From contig JANQFR010000030.1 in NCBI GenBank assembly GCA_028277745.1, forward strand, positions 1 to 41,446: a stretch of DNA of 41,446 nucleotides, written 5' to 3'. A model generated the notes under the pieces. It was not told the DNA's origin. It made no database searches and saw only the letters and a list, made by a program, of their open reading frames with translations. Each line of letters starts with the position of its first letter. Positions within the stretch are counted from its first letter, which is position 1. The stretch is from Phycisphaeraceae bacterium. GTDB lineage: Bacteria > Planctomycetota > Phycisphaerae > Phycisphaerales > Phycisphaeraceae. Shown piece after piece: positions 22,825 to 31,905 of this stretch. Both the position numbers and the translations under genes were made by a program.

Positions 22825-25800
22825 TCACGCCGTGAGGATCGGCAGCTCGACGCGGTTCGTTTCCGGGTCGGGGCGTTTGGGGGCCGGGATGAAGTCGTCG
22901 GGGCTGGTGTCGAGATACCGTTTGGCGAGCTTGCGAGCAGCCTCCATCTTCGGGTAGCGGACCTCGCGATAGCCGGTGACGGGCTCGGGGACCGACAGGA
23001 TGGCCAGCCACCGCTGATAGTCGCGCGGGCCGTCGTAGGCGAGCTTGTCGACGAGCGATTCGTACCAGTCGCGGAACGCGCGTTCGCGGTGGTGCCACTT
23101 GGGCAGGAGCTTGCGGAGGAAGATGCAGCGGGCCATGAGGCGTAGCTGCCAGTCGCTGCTCTTCCACTCGAAGCGGACGGTCCGGCCGAAGATGTCGAAC
23201 TCGGGGCGGTTGTGGTGCTTGTAGGTGATGCGGTCGCCGCGTTGGGGGTTGACGTTGTAGCGGCGCTGGTCCTTCTTGTACTTCTCGGGGCTGGTGAGCA
23301 TGGCGGAGACGTAGGGCTCGTCCTTGATGAGCAGGACCTTGGCGAGGTTCCAGACGACGGCGCGGGTGACGGCGTAGCCGTGCTCGGGGTGGTCTTTGTG
23401 GAAGACCTCGACGAGCCGGTCGCAGTAGCGTTTGGCGTAGTCGATGCCCCCGCGGGCGCCGCCCCAGACGACGCAGTCGGCGGCGCGGATGATCACGTCG
23501 CGCATGAGCTGGTCGGGCACGCGCAGGCCGCGGGTGGCGCGGAAGGTCTGCTTCATCAGGACGCGGAACTGGCGTGCGATGGTCTCGCCGCGCTGGCCGG
23601 GGTGCATGGTCCGGAAGGTGTGGAGCTTGCGCCGCAGCGCTTTGCGGGCCGGCTCGTACTCGTGCTGCTGCTCGACCACGAACAGCTCGGGGCGGACGGC
23701 GATCTTGCGGCCGATGTTGAAGGCGCGGATGTTGCGCTCCTTCTCGGCGCCGGTGATAACGGCGATGGCGTCCTCGATGACCTGCCGCTTGAGGGGCAGG
23801 AAGCCCTTCTGGAAGGCGATGCCGAGCATCATGATGTTGGCGTAGAGCTTGTTGTCGAGAACGCGTTCGCAGAGGTCGCCGACGTTGAAGCCGAAGTACC
23901 GGCCGGGCTGGGTGTGGTCCTGGAGCGTGGTTTCAAGCCGATCGATCTTGAAGTCGTCGCGTCCCATCAGGGTGAGGATGGTGGGGGTCTTGGCGGTGTT
24001 GACGACGGCGGCGGTGTAGTCGGGGGAGGCGACGCGATAGGGCTGTTTGGGGTCCAAGGCGCGGGTGGCTTCGAGGATGTCGATGCCCAGCAGCAGGTCG
24101 GCCTTGCCGTAGGGGATCAGGGGCGTGGTGGCGGCCGACGCGTCGCGGGTGTAGACGAGTTGGCTGAACACCCCGCCGTTGCGGATGGCCAGGCCCTTCT
24201 TGTCGAGGAACTGGACGTGGTAGCCCATCTGGTGGCCGGCGAGTACGAGGATGCTGGTCGCGGTGCCGATGCCCATCCCGCCGACGCCGGCGAGGTAGCA
24301 CCGCCAGGCGTCCTGGTCGGCGTGCAGGGGCACGGGCGGCTCGGGCAGGTCGTCGAGCGCGACGTGCTCATCGCCCATGCGGGGCGGCTGCCGGCGGTGA
24401 ATGGTGACCTCCTCGAACGATGGGCAGGCGTGGATGCGCTGGCAGGCGCCGTCGTTGACGCACCAGGAAAGGTCGGTCTGGATCTTGGGGCCGTAGTCGG
24501 TGTCTTCGATCTTGAGGCCGGGGCAGCCGGTCTGGGTGGTGCACTCAAGGCAGAACTCGCAGACTTCGGTGGCGACGTTCATCTGCGTCTTCCGGGGGAG
24601 GAAGCCGGCCTCCTTGATGGTCTTGCGCTCCTCGCGCCGGCCGCGGCGGTGGTAGGTGATGCCGCACTCCTTGTCGGCGATGACGATCTTGACGCCGTCG
24701 GCGAGGATGGTCTGTTCGAGGAGCTTGCGGTAGCGGTCGCGGTCGGCGGGGTCGATCCGGACGATGCGGACGTCGCGTGAGAGGCTCTTGGGGACCATGC
24801 CGGTGACGATGCGCTCGATCTCGAGCGGGTTCATCGTCCGGCCGGAGAAGTCGGTCTCGTTGCCGGCGTGGGACTGGTGGCCGGTCATGGCCGTGGTCTT
24901 GTTTTCGAGGATGATGTAGGTGATGTCCTGGCCGGTGTAGATGGACTGGCCGATAGCGATCTGGCCGGAGTGGTGGAAGGTGCCGTCGCCCATGAAGACG
25001 ATCTGCTTGTTGTCGATGAACGGGTCGATGCCCGCGCCGGTGCCGCCGCCCAGGCCCATACCCGAATAGTTGTGCATGAGCGGCTTGTTGGGCTCGAACA
25101 TGAGCATGGTGTAGCAGCCGGTGTCGCCATGGGCGACGAGGTCGACCGGCTTGCGTTTGTGGGTGTGGGACATGTAATCGGCGTCGAGCAGGTCCTGCCG
25201 CAATTCAAGGAGGACCGACGACGAGTCGCGGTGCGGGCAGCCCGGGCAGAAGCCGGGGGTGCGGACGGGCAGGTCGACGGCGTACGTCGCGGTCTTCTGG
25301 ATCCGGTCGAGTTGGGTGGTGAGGTTGCCGTTGGTCAGCTCGATGGGGAGCGTCGGGTGGTCCTTGAGGCAGGGGACCAGGCGTTCGATGAGGACCGACG
25401 GGTTAAGGCCGCGCGTCTCGGGGACGCCCGCGAGTTGGCGGGGGAAGCGTTTGCCGTAGACCTCGACCTTGATCTCGCCGGTCTGGCGGAGCGGGTTGAG
25501 GATCTCGGTGACCTGCCGCTCGACGAAGCTGCGGCGCTCCTCGACCACGATGAGCTGACCGCACTGGGCGGCCATGTCCCGGACCAGTTGATCGTCGACG
25601 GGGTAAGGCATGCCGAGCTTGAGGATCGGGAATCGGCCGGCGAGGTTGAGCTCGGCCAGGGCGTGGGCGAGATAGGCGTACGCCGAGCCGGCGGCGATGA
25701 AGCCCAGGGGGACGACCTCGCCTTTCTGGGGTTTGTGCAGGATCGTGTTGACCCCCAGCTTCCGGGCGGCGGCCTTGACCTTCTCAAAACGGTCGCTGAG

Positions 25801-26502
25801 CGTCATCTCCTGTTGCCAAGTGCGCGGGGGCAGCAGGACGGTCTGGTCCACCTTCGGCTCGATGTCTTTCTGGTAGGACAGGCCGATCTTCTGATGCTCG
25901 TTGATCGTGGGGAAGTGATTGGGCCGGCAGGTCACCGTGCCGCCGCCGTCGGCGTGGGCGACGGTCATCAGGTAGCCGACGTAGGTGCCGCCGGCCTTGC
26001 CGATCTTGAACGACAGGTCGATCCAGTCCTTGACCTCCTGGGGAGAGCTGGGCTCGAGCAGGGGCATGCGCACGTGCTCGGCGAGGTAGCGCGAGTCGGC
26101 GGGGACCTGGGTGGAGTCGGACCAGGGATCGTCGCCGACGACGATCAGCCCGCCACTGTCGCCCTGGGTGCCGGCCAGGACGCCCAGCGCCAGGGCGTCG
26201 CTGGCGACGTGGAGGCCGACCGACTTGAAGGCGGTGATCGCGCGGCAGCCGGCCATCTGAGCGCCGTTCACCATCGCGACGCTGATCGCCTCGTTCACGC
26301 CCATGCGCGCCACGACCCCGTGCTCGGCCAGGAGCGGGCCGATGCCTTCGAGGGTGTCGAAAAACGACGCGATCGGTGAGCCGGGGTATCCGGTGAACAG
26401 GTGGACGCCGCTCTCGGTTTCGAGCGCGCCCTTCACGAGCAGCTCGTTGCCCGTAAAGATCGCGGGGCCCGTATCCTGGGTGAAGCGGGAATCTATTTTC
26501 AT
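22825..26502 (-). CDS. Indolepyruvate:ferredoxin oxidoreductase, fused subunits
   Basis: A 1225-residue single-chain 2-oxoacid:ferredoxin oxidoreductase of the indolepyruvate type. It would oxidatively decarboxylate aryl-pyruvates (or other 2-oxoacids) to acyl-CoA, reducing ferredoxin. The pyrimidine-binding domain is N-terminal (FTGYPGSPIASFFDTLEGIG). The thiamine-diphosphate site lies in the middle (FCPGCPHRDSSSVLLE, MGDGTFHHSGQIAIGQS). Fe-S cysteines follow near residues 650-700 (CEFCLECTTQTGCPG, then CVNDGACQRIHACPS). The gamma domain (LAGVGGMGIGTATSILVLAG) and a C-terminal domain complete the chain. In archaea these are two subunits (IorA/IorB); a fused form is common in several bacterial phyla. 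It stands alone, without a ferredoxin or CoA ligase gene. Its ATG lacks a strong Shine-Dalgarno sequence. Confidence 0.95.
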   Translation of the reverse strand: MKIDSRFTQDTGPAIFTGNELLVKGALETESGVHLFTGYPGSPIASFFDTLEGIGPLLAEHGVVARMGVNEAISVAMVNGAQMAGCRAITAFKSVGLHVASDALALGVLAGTQGDSGGLIVVGDDPWSDSTQVPADSRYLAEHVRMPLLEPSSPQEVKDWIDLSFKIGKAGGTYVGYLMTVAHADGGGTVTCRPNHFPTINEHQKIGLSYQKDIEPKVDQTVLLPPRTWQQEMTLSDRFEKVKAAARKLGVNTILHKPQKGEVVPLGFIAAGSAYAYLAHALAELNLAGRFPILKLGMPYPVDDQLVRDMAAQCGQLIVVEERRSFVERQVTEILNPLRQTGEIKVEVYGKRFPRQLAGVPETRGLNPSVLIERLVPCLKDHPTLPIELTNGNLTTQLDRIQKTATYAVDLPVRTPGFCPGCPHRDSSSVLLELRQDLLDADYMSHTHKRKPVDLVAHGDTGCYTMLMFEPNKPLMHNYSGMGLGGGTGAGIDPFIDNKQIVFMGDGTFHHSGQIAIGQSIYTGQDITYIILENKTTAMTGHQSHAGNETDFSGRTMNPLEIERIVTGMVPKSLSRDVRIVRIDPADRDRYRKLLEQTILADGVKIVIADKECGITYHRRGRREERKTIKEAGFLPRKTQMNVATEVCEFCLECTTQTGCPGLKIEDTDYGPKIQTDLSWCVNDGACQRIHACPSFEEVTIHRRQPPRMGDEHVALDDLPEPPVPLHADQDAWRCYLAGVGGMGIGTATSILVLAGHQMGYHVQFLDKKGLAIRNGGVFSQLVYTRDASAATTPLIPYGKADLLLGIDILEATRALDPKQPYRVASPDYTAAVVNTAKTPTILTLMGRDDFKIDRLETTLQDHTQPGRYFGFNVGDLCERVLDNKLYANIMMLGIAFQKGFLPLKRQVIEDAIAVITGAEKERNIRAFNIGRKIAVRPELFVVEQQHEYEPARKALRRKLHTFRTMHPGQRGETIARQFRVLMKQTFRATRGLRVPDQLMRDVIIRAADCVVWGGARGGIDYAKRYCDRLVEVFHKDHPEHGYAVTRAVVWNLAKVLLIKDEPYVSAMLTSPEKYKKDQRRYNVNPQRGDRITYKHHNRPEFDIFGRTVRFEWKSSDWQLRLMARCIFLRKLLPKWHHRERAFRDWYESLVDKLAYDGPRDYQRWLAILSVPEPVTGYREVRYPKMEAARKLAKRYLDTSPDDFIPAPKRPDPETNRVELPILTA

Positions 26503-26814
26503 GGGTTCGCCGTTTGCGGTGGGGGGACGACGGTCGGGATCGAGTGGGGCGGGAGCGTCATGGCGGGCGTCGGCCTCCGTGTTCTGACGACTGCGCTCCC
26601 CACGATGCCGTCTTCGGCTTGCTCCACAGAGCTGCGCAACGCAGCCTGCGATCCCTGATCAATGGTCGGCCATTATACGCCCCTGACCGGCCCGGCTCCA
26701 AAGTGATTCTCCCGGTGTTTTTCCCGACGGCCGCGGCGCAAACCTTTACCGCACAGCCCCCCGAACCCCGCGGAAACGCTAAGATGCAGGGTCCACCCCA
26801 CCCCGAGCCCCGCC
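26503..26814. promoter_or_regulatory. Divergent regulatory region with promoter for the oxidoreductase
   Basis: Between the divergent oxidoreductase and ketoacyl synthase genes. On the minus strand a perfect TATAAT (26677-26672) with TTGGAG 18 bases upstream (26701-26696) predicts a start near 26665 and a leader of about 160 bases. That leader can form GCTGCG-TTG-CGCAGC (around 26630-26644) and GCCG-AAGA-CGGC (around 26606-26617) hairpins. No known riboswitch was recognised. Confidence 0.45.
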
Positions 26815-28002
26815 GTGACACCCGCTCCACGCCGCAACGGCCGCCCCACCGCTCGCCCAAGACTCGCCATCGCAGGACTTGGACTGGTTTCGCCGTTGGG
26901 CCACGGCGCCTGGGAGACCTTCACCGGCCTGCTCGCGGGCCGCACCCTCGCCCAACGCGCCCAACGCCTGCCCGACAGCATCGGCCCGGTCGACCTTGTG
27001 CGCGCCCTGGGCGGCGTCAGCATCGCCCAGCACGTCAGCGACGACCCGACGGTCGAGCTGGCTGAACGCGCCGCCCGCGAGGCCGCGATGATGGCCGGCG
27101 TCGGGCTCGACGGGCTGCCGACCTGGATCGGCGTCAGCAAGGGCGCGGTCGGGCGGTGGGCGGTCGACGACGAGGCGCGCCCGATGCGCTTTCCCGAAGC
27201 CTACGCGATGGGGCCGCACGCCTACCTCACCCATCGCCTGGCCCAACGCACCGCGATCCGCCCGCAAAGCCACAGCGTCGCGGCCTGCGCGTCGAGCCTC
27301 ACCGCCCTGCACCTGGCCCGCCAGCACCTGCTGCACCGCTCCGCCGACACTGCGCTGGTCGTCACCGCGGAAGCCGCGCTGTTCCCGCAGTTCATCCACA
27401 GCTACCGGCGCCTCGGCGTGCTCGCCCCGCTGACGCCCCGCGGCTACGCCCAGCGCCCCCTCGACGCCCAGCGGCAAGGCTTTATGCTCAGCCAGCTCGG
27501 CGCCGCGGTCATCCTCAAACGCCTGCCCCCCGGCGCCGCGCCCGAGCCCGGGCAGCTCGAACTGCTCGACACCGACATCGCGGCCGAGGCCCACGACATC
27601 ATCCGCGCGAGCCCGAAGATGGAGGCGCTGCGTTACATCGCGTCACGCTTTTTCGCGGGCCGCCGCATCGACGTGCTCCACCCGCACGCCGCCGGCACCG
27701 CCGAGCACGACCCGACCGAGCTGGAGGTCCTGCGGGATTGCCTGACGCAGTCGGACACGCCGTGGACCTACGCGGTGAAAGGCGCGCTGGGCCACGGGCT
27801 GGGGGCGGCGGGGCTGGTCTCGTTCGTCACCGCCGCGCTGGCCGCCAAGACCCGCCGGCTCCCGCCGATGCCCTGGCTGGACCGCCCTATCGCTTCGCAC
27901 CTCACCTCGCAGACCGTCGACCTGCCGCCGGCGTCCACCCACGCCGTCTTCGCCGCCGGCTTCGCGGGCCACACCGCCGGGGCGGTGCTGCGGCACTATT
28001 GA
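26815..28002 (+). CDS. Beta-ketoacyl-ACP synthase family protein
   Basis: A 395-residue thiolase-fold condensing enzyme, related to FabF/KAS II, which extends acyl chains using malonyl-ACP. The nucleophile is Cys158 (SVAACASSLTALHLA). The first catalytic His is probably His291 in HPHAAGTAEHDPTE, which lines up with HGTATRLNDAME-type loops by its Asp and Glu. The second is His327 in VKGALGHGLGAAG, with Lys322. The HAAGT loop departs from the usual HGT, so the enzyme is a divergent member. The GTG start at 26815 has no obvious Shine-Dalgarno sequence. No acyl carrier protein, reductase or dehydratase gene is adjacent, so this is probably a specialised enzyme rather than the housekeeping fabF. 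Confidence 0.88.
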   Translation: MTPAPRRNGRPTARPRLAIAGLGLVSPLGHGAWETFTGLLAGRTLAQRAQRLPDSIGPVDLVRALGGVSIAQHVSDDPTVELAERAAREAAMMAGVGLDGLPTWIGVSKGAVGRWAVDDEARPMRFPEAYAMGPHAYLTHRLAQRTAIRPQSHSVAACASSLTALHLARQHLLHRSADTALVVTAEAALFPQFIHSYRRLGVLAPLTPRGYAQRPLDAQRQGFMLSQLGAAVILKRLPPGAAPEPGQLELLDTDIAAEAHDIIRASPKMEALRYIASRFFAGRRIDVLHPHAAGTAEHDPTELEVLRDCLTQSDTPWTYAVKGALGHGLGAAGLVSFVTAALAAKTRRLPPMPWLDRPIASHLTSQTVDLPPASTHAVFAAGFAGHTAGAVLRHY

Positions 28003-28005
28003 AAA

Positions 28006-28041
28006 TTCAGGAATGCAGGAACCGCAGGAAAGGCAGGAAAT
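28006..28041. repeat. 9-bp tandem repeat (GCAGGAANN, four copies)
   Basis: Four consecutive 9-base units, TTCAGGAAT, GCAGGAACC, GCAGGAAAG and GCAGGAAAT, directly after the stop codon of the ketoacyl synthase gene. It is noncoding and could vary in length between strains. Confidence 0.7.
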
Positions 28042-28136
28042 GGAAGAAGCCGTTTCTGGGGTCCCACTTGGGATATTCCTCATGAAATAATTGGAGGACC
28101 GCTCGGGTTGCATCGGCGTCGCGTTGGAGCCCTGAC

Positions 28137-29045
28137 ATGTCAGATGAAGCCGCACCGGACGCCGCTCCTTCGGTCCGTTATCGCACGCCGCCGCTCGTGC
28201 GGGTCCTGTTGGTCCTGCTGATCGTCCACGCGGTGTTGGTCTACACGGCGCCGCAGTACCTGGGGCTGTCGCGCATCGACGCAAGCAGGTTCGCCGGGCT
28301 CCACGGCGGCCCGCCGGCTCAGCAGCCGCAGCGCGTGATGGAGCGCGACGGCCGGCAGTGGCTCTGGGGCGGCAAGTCGCCGGGGCAACACTTCGACGTC
28401 ACCGGTTGGACGCTCAACGCCGACCAACTGCACTACGGCCTCGGCCGCGAAGCGTTCCCGGCCCTGATCGAACCCCAGTTCGTCCCCGTCCCCGCCGCCC
28501 GCCAGTTCATGACGCCGCCGATGCGCGTTCTGCTCGTCCAGGTCGGCGGCCAAACCAAGGTCTACCCCGTCGACCTGCTCATCCGACACGAGGTCGTCAA
28601 CGACACCGTCGGCGGCACGCCCATCTTCGCCGCCTATTGCATCCTCGCCGACCTGGGCGCGGTGTACGATCGACGCATCGCCGGTCACACCCTCACCTTC
28701 GGCGTCTCCGGCTACACCTACTTCGACCCCGCGGTGTGGGACGGCTTCGACGCCTTCCTCCTCTGGGACCGCGACACCGAGTCGCTCTGGTGGCCGCCCA
28801 TCGGCGTCGCCGTCGCCGGCCCGATGCAGGGCCAGGGCCTGCCCCTGCTCGACGAACAATACTGGAGCCAGACCACCTGGTCTGAGATCGAAGCCCATCA
28901 CCCCGATGCGCTGGTCCTCCGGCCCGGCCAGGACCTGGTCCGGCCCGCCGACTGGCCCCGGCTCGACCTCGCCGACGCCCCGGCCACCCAACCCGCCGAC
29001 GCCCCGCCGATCGCCCCGCGCTGGGGCCGCAACGATTCGCTGTGA
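28137..29045 (+). CDS. DUF3179 domain membrane-anchored protein
   Basis: A 302-residue protein with one N-terminal membrane segment (VRVLLVLLIVHAVLVYTAP) and a DUF3179 domain over about residues 130-265. The domain signatures are VYPVDLLIRHEVVNDTVGG, LTFGVSGYTYFD and LLWDRDTESLWWPPIGVAVA. DUF3179 proteins usually have a YCPLCG-like segment after NDTVGG; here it is AAYCILADLGAVYD, so the second Cys of that pair is missing. Function of the family is unknown. GGAG lies seven bases before the ATG at 28137. The Ala/Pro-rich tail is probably disordered. A palindromic repeat follows the gene. Confidence 0.88.
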   Translation: MSDEAAPDAAPSVRYRTPPLVRVLLVLLIVHAVLVYTAPQYLGLSRIDASRFAGLHGGPPAQQPQRVMERDGRQWLWGGKSPGQHFDVTGWTLNADQLHYGLGREAFPALIEPQFVPVPAARQFMTPPMRVLLVQVGGQTKVYPVDLLIRHEVVNDTVGGTPIFAAYCILADLGAVYDRRIAGHTLTFGVSGYTYFDPAVWDGFDAFLLWDRDTESLWWPPIGVAVAGPMQGQGLPLLDEQYWSQTTWSEIEAHHPDALVLRPGQDLVRPADWPRLDLADAPATQPADAPPIAPRWGRNDSL

Positions 29046-29070
29046 CGCCGCGCACACCGCCATCGACAAG

Positions 29071-29121
29071 TAGCCGGGCCGCTACGCGGCCCTGGCCCAG
29101 GCGGGCGTAGCCCGCCGGCTA
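29071..29121. repeat. TAGCC-type palindromic repeat, copy 2
   Basis: Starts TAGCC (29071) and ends GGCTA (29121). Inside are two hairpins, GGGCCGC-TAC-GCGGCCC and GGCGGGC-GTA-GCCCGCC. It lies between convergent genes (the DUF3179 and SpoIIE phosphatase genes) and may end transcription from both. Confidence 0.75.
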
Positions 29122-29141
29122 TTGCCTGTGTCAAATCCAGA

Positions 29142-31235
29142 TCAGATATCCGCCCCCTCATCCCCCTTGAACATCGCGTCGGTCAGCTTGACCACGACGA
29201 AAGTCACATCATCATCAATCGACCGCGAGCCGCAGAAAGCGGTGAGCTTGTCGTAAAGCCCGGCTTGGATGCCGTGGGCGTCCTGGCCGGCCAACTCGCG
29301 GATCGCGTCTTTGAGCCGATCTTTGCCGAAAGGCTCGTCCGCCGGGTTCATCGATTCCCACAACCCATCGGTGCCGACGACCAGGATCATGCCCGGTTTG
29401 AGGCCCGGCAGCAGCATCTCCTGATAGGCCTCGCCCGCCACGACGCCCAGCGGCAGGCCGCCGGCGTCCTCCATCTCGAGGAAAGCGCGCGTGGCCGGAT
29501 CGTAGATGAACGGCGGGTCGTGCCCCGCACTGGCCCAGCGCAGGGTGCGCGACGCGGTGTCGATCACGCCCAGGAACATCGTCATGAACCGCGTGCCGGC
29601 GGTGTCGACGACCAGCAGGTCGTTGACGTGTCCCATGAGTTCGCTCAATGAGCCTTGGACACGGACGTGCGACCGCAGGATGCCGCGCGCGGTCGCCATG
29701 AGCATCGCCGCCGCCACGCCGTGCCCCATGACATCGCCCAGCGCAATGACCAGCGAGTCCGAGTCCACGCCGGCCAGTTCGAGGTAGTCGTAGTAATCCC
29801 CGCCGGTCTCGTCGCAGTATTGCGACCGCGCGGCGATGTCCAGGCCCTGCACGTCGGGGCGGCCGTTGGGCAGGAGGCTCTGCTGCACCTCCATCGCCAG
29901 GCCCAGCGCGTGACGCAGTTTCATGCGGTCCTGCAGGTCGTCGACCATCTGGTTGATCTCTTGCGACAGCTCCGCCATCTCGCGGTTGTCGTGCAGGTCG
30001 ATCCGCTCGTCCAGGTTGCCCTGAGCCACTCGACGGACATGCGCGACCAGCTTCAGGAACGGCGTCATCATCAGCATCGCCAGGAAGAAGCCCAGCAGCA
30101 ACGTCGCCAGGACCGCCAGCCCGCCAATCATCAAGCTCCGGTCGCGGTTGCGTTTGACGCCGCCGAGGAAGTCATCGTCGGGCGCGAGCGTGACAATCAG
30201 CCAGTCAAGGTTCTGGCGGTTGATAAACCGCGACACAACCATCTGCATCGGCGTGGAGTCGATGACGATGTCGCGGGAGACGTTGTCCTCGATCGCGGCG
30301 AGCTGGCCGTGGTCGCGCGTCAGTTGCTCGACCGCCGCCGCGATCCACGGGTCTTCCGACTCGGCCGCGGGCAGGCGCACGACGTCGGTCTGCTGATCGC
30401 CGCGCTCGACGAGCTTCATCGTCTGCGCCCCGACGCTGGTCGCCACGAGGTTGCCGTCGCGTTCGATGATGAACGCCTTGCCGGTCTTGCCGATCGGCAG
30501 GCGCCCCAGGTAATCGGAGATGTCCAGCAACGTCATCTCGGTGCAGATCACGCCAAGCAGCCGCCCGGCGTCGTCATGGATCGGCTCGACATACGACACG
30601 CCCAGCGTCACCGGCTTGCCGCCGCGCTTCCAGGGGTAGACCGCGCCCCACGTCGGGCCGTCCGCCTCGACCGCCGCGACGAACCACGGGCGGACCTGGG
30701 GATGCCAGTCGTAGGAGGTCAGCCGCTCGCCGATCGGGCGCCCGGCGTCGTCGAGCGCGTACTCGTCCATGTTCGCTTCGGGTGTGGGCTTGATCGCGTA
30801 TTCGTATGCCGTCTCGCCCGGGTAGCGGATAATCCACATCGTCTGCCCCTCGGCGCTGCCGAGGACGATGCTCGGGACGTCCGGGAACACGCGGAGCAGT
30901 TGGAAGACGGGCGGGCGGTTGCGGTCCATGTCTCGCCACGACAGCTCGCCGGCGCCGAGCATGTTTTTTTGCAGCTCGTTCATCGCGGGCGGCATGTCGA
31001 GCAGGCGGGACAGGTGCTCTTCGATCTGTTGGTGGATCTGCCGGGTGTTGAGCTGCGCCAACTCGCCGGCGCTCTTCCTGCCGGTGGCGTAGGCGAGCCA
31101 GATGAGGATGATCGCCACCGCGATGACCGGCAACGCGAGCGCCAGGGGCATGATGTAACGGATCGACACCCGCGCCAACAGCGGCGTACGCCCGGCGCCC
31201 TTCCGGAGATCCGTTTCGCGATGTCCTTCAGTCAT
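29142..31235 (-). CDS. Membrane sensor phosphatase: Cache-HAMP-SpoIIE (RsbU-like)
   Basis: A 697-residue signalling protein. An N-terminal membrane helix (MPLALALPVIAVAIILIWLA) is followed by a large periplasmic double-Cache-like sensor (YDWHPQVRPWFVAAVEADGP, GVSYVEPIHDDAGRLLGVIC). A second membrane helix (LMIGGLAVLATLLLGFFLAM), a HAMP linker and a C-terminal PP2C/SpoIIE serine phosphatase complete it. Metal-binding Asp motifs are DETGGDYYD, LVIALGDVMGHG, VGTDGLWE and the final DDVTFVVVKL. Such proteins dephosphorylate anti-sigma-factor antagonists (partner-switching stress control); no STAS or kinase partner lies nearby. ATG at 31235 is preferred over 31244 because GAGGTG lies about six bases upstream. 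Confidence 0.93.
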   Translation of the reverse strand: MTEGHRETDLRKGAGRTPLLARVSIRYIMPLALALPVIAVAIILIWLAYATGRKSAGELAQLNTRQIHQQIEEHLSRLLDMPPAMNELQKNMLGAGELSWRDMDRNRPPVFQLLRVFPDVPSIVLGSAEGQTMWIIRYPGETAYEYAIKPTPEANMDEYALDDAGRPIGERLTSYDWHPQVRPWFVAAVEADGPTWGAVYPWKRGGKPVTLGVSYVEPIHDDAGRLLGVICTEMTLLDISDYLGRLPIGKTGKAFIIERDGNLVATSVGAQTMKLVERGDQQTDVVRLPAAESEDPWIAAAVEQLTRDHGQLAAIEDNVSRDIVIDSTPMQMVVSRFINRQNLDWLIVTLAPDDDFLGGVKRNRDRSLMIGGLAVLATLLLGFFLAMLMMTPFLKLVAHVRRVAQGNLDERIDLHDNREMAELSQEINQMVDDLQDRMKLRHALGLAMEVQQSLLPNGRPDVQGLDIAARSQYCDETGGDYYDYLELAGVDSDSLVIALGDVMGHGVAAAMLMATARGILRSHVRVQGSLSELMGHVNDLLVVDTAGTRFMTMFLGVIDTASRTLRWASAGHDPPFIYDPATRAFLEMEDAGGLPLGVVAGEAYQEMLLPGLKPGMILVVGTDGLWESMNPADEPFGKDRLKDAIRELAGQDAHGIQAGLYDKLTAFCGSRSIDDDVTFVVVKLTDAMFKGDEGADI

Positions 31236-31336
31236 ACCGCCCACCTCGGCCGCGGAGAACCCGCCGATTGATAATCAATCGTAGGGGTGGGGTTGACCCG
31301 GGTCGAGAGAAAAACGATTTCATCCCTGCTCTCGAT

Positions 31337-31390
31337 GAGCGGCCCCATCGCTTGCGGCAGGGCAGCGCGGGGCAAGCCCCGCGGCTAAAT
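31337..31390. repeat. TAGCC-type palindromic repeat, degraded copy
   Basis: The right half (31366-31390) matches the right half of the 54-bp element at 34627-34680 base for base through GCCCCGCGGCTAAAT. The left half has decayed (GAGCGGCCCCATCGCTTGCG). It lies between two minus-strand genes. Confidence 0.7.
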
Positions 31391-31410
31391 CACGCGACGC
31401 AGATGCCTAT

Positions 31411-31905
31411 TCATTCACCCTCAAGCCCGCATTCCGGGCACGCCGCGCCCGATGACGCCCGCAGGTCGTACCCGCAATGGACGCACTCGCCGCGCCGGCG
31501 ACGGCGGTGACGGATGGACCAGCGGCTCAGCCGCCACGCGGGGTACAGCGCGGTCAGCGCGAACACAAACCACCACGGCACGACCACGCGCGGCTGGCCG
31601 CGGTCGGGATCGAAACCGAAGCCCAGCAGGTGATAGCGGCAGTCGTCGGGCAGATAAAACGGCCGTGATCGGCCCGCCAGGCTCTTGGCCACCCACTCGG
31701 TCTGCGTGCGCGAGGTCTTGCGGCGGGCGAAGAACTGCAGCGACAGGCTGCCCCCGCCGCTGACGATCCAAACGTTGGGCCAGCCCTGGCTTCCCGCGGG
31801 GAACACATGGTCCGACAGCCAGTAGCTGCGCCCCATCAAAACGGCCGAGCCGACCATGAGCGTCAAGCAAAGGACCAACGCGATGGTCGGGAAAACACGC
31901 TTCAT
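31411..31905 (-). CDS. Membrane protein with C-terminal zinc ribbon
   Basis: A 164-residue protein with an N-terminal membrane segment (FPTIALVLCLTLMVGSAVLM), a loop domain, a second membrane segment (VVVPWWFVFALTALYPAWRL) and a basic stretch. It ends in the zinc ribbon CVHCGYDLRASSGAACPECG. This tail is a hallmark of a large family of small planctomycete membrane proteins of unknown function. The start overlaps the stop of the upstream methyltransferase gene by ATGA, so translation is coupled. Topology would place both termini on the same side. Confidence 0.82.
   Translation of the reverse strand: MKRVFPTIALVLCLTLMVGSAVLMGRSYWLSDHVFPAGSQGWPNVWIVSGGGSLSLQFFARRKTSRTQTEWVAKSLAGRSRPFYLPDDCRYHLLGFGFDPDRGQPRVVVPWWFVFALTALYPAWRLSRWSIRHRRRRRGECVHCGYDLRASSGAACPECGLEGE

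Noticed and set aside
24868..26379. 503-codon plus-strand frame opposite the oxidoreductase, and a similar one at 23212-24780
   Set aside because: Both mirror a recognised enzyme gene and consist of repetitive Ala/Val/Asp/Gly sequence.
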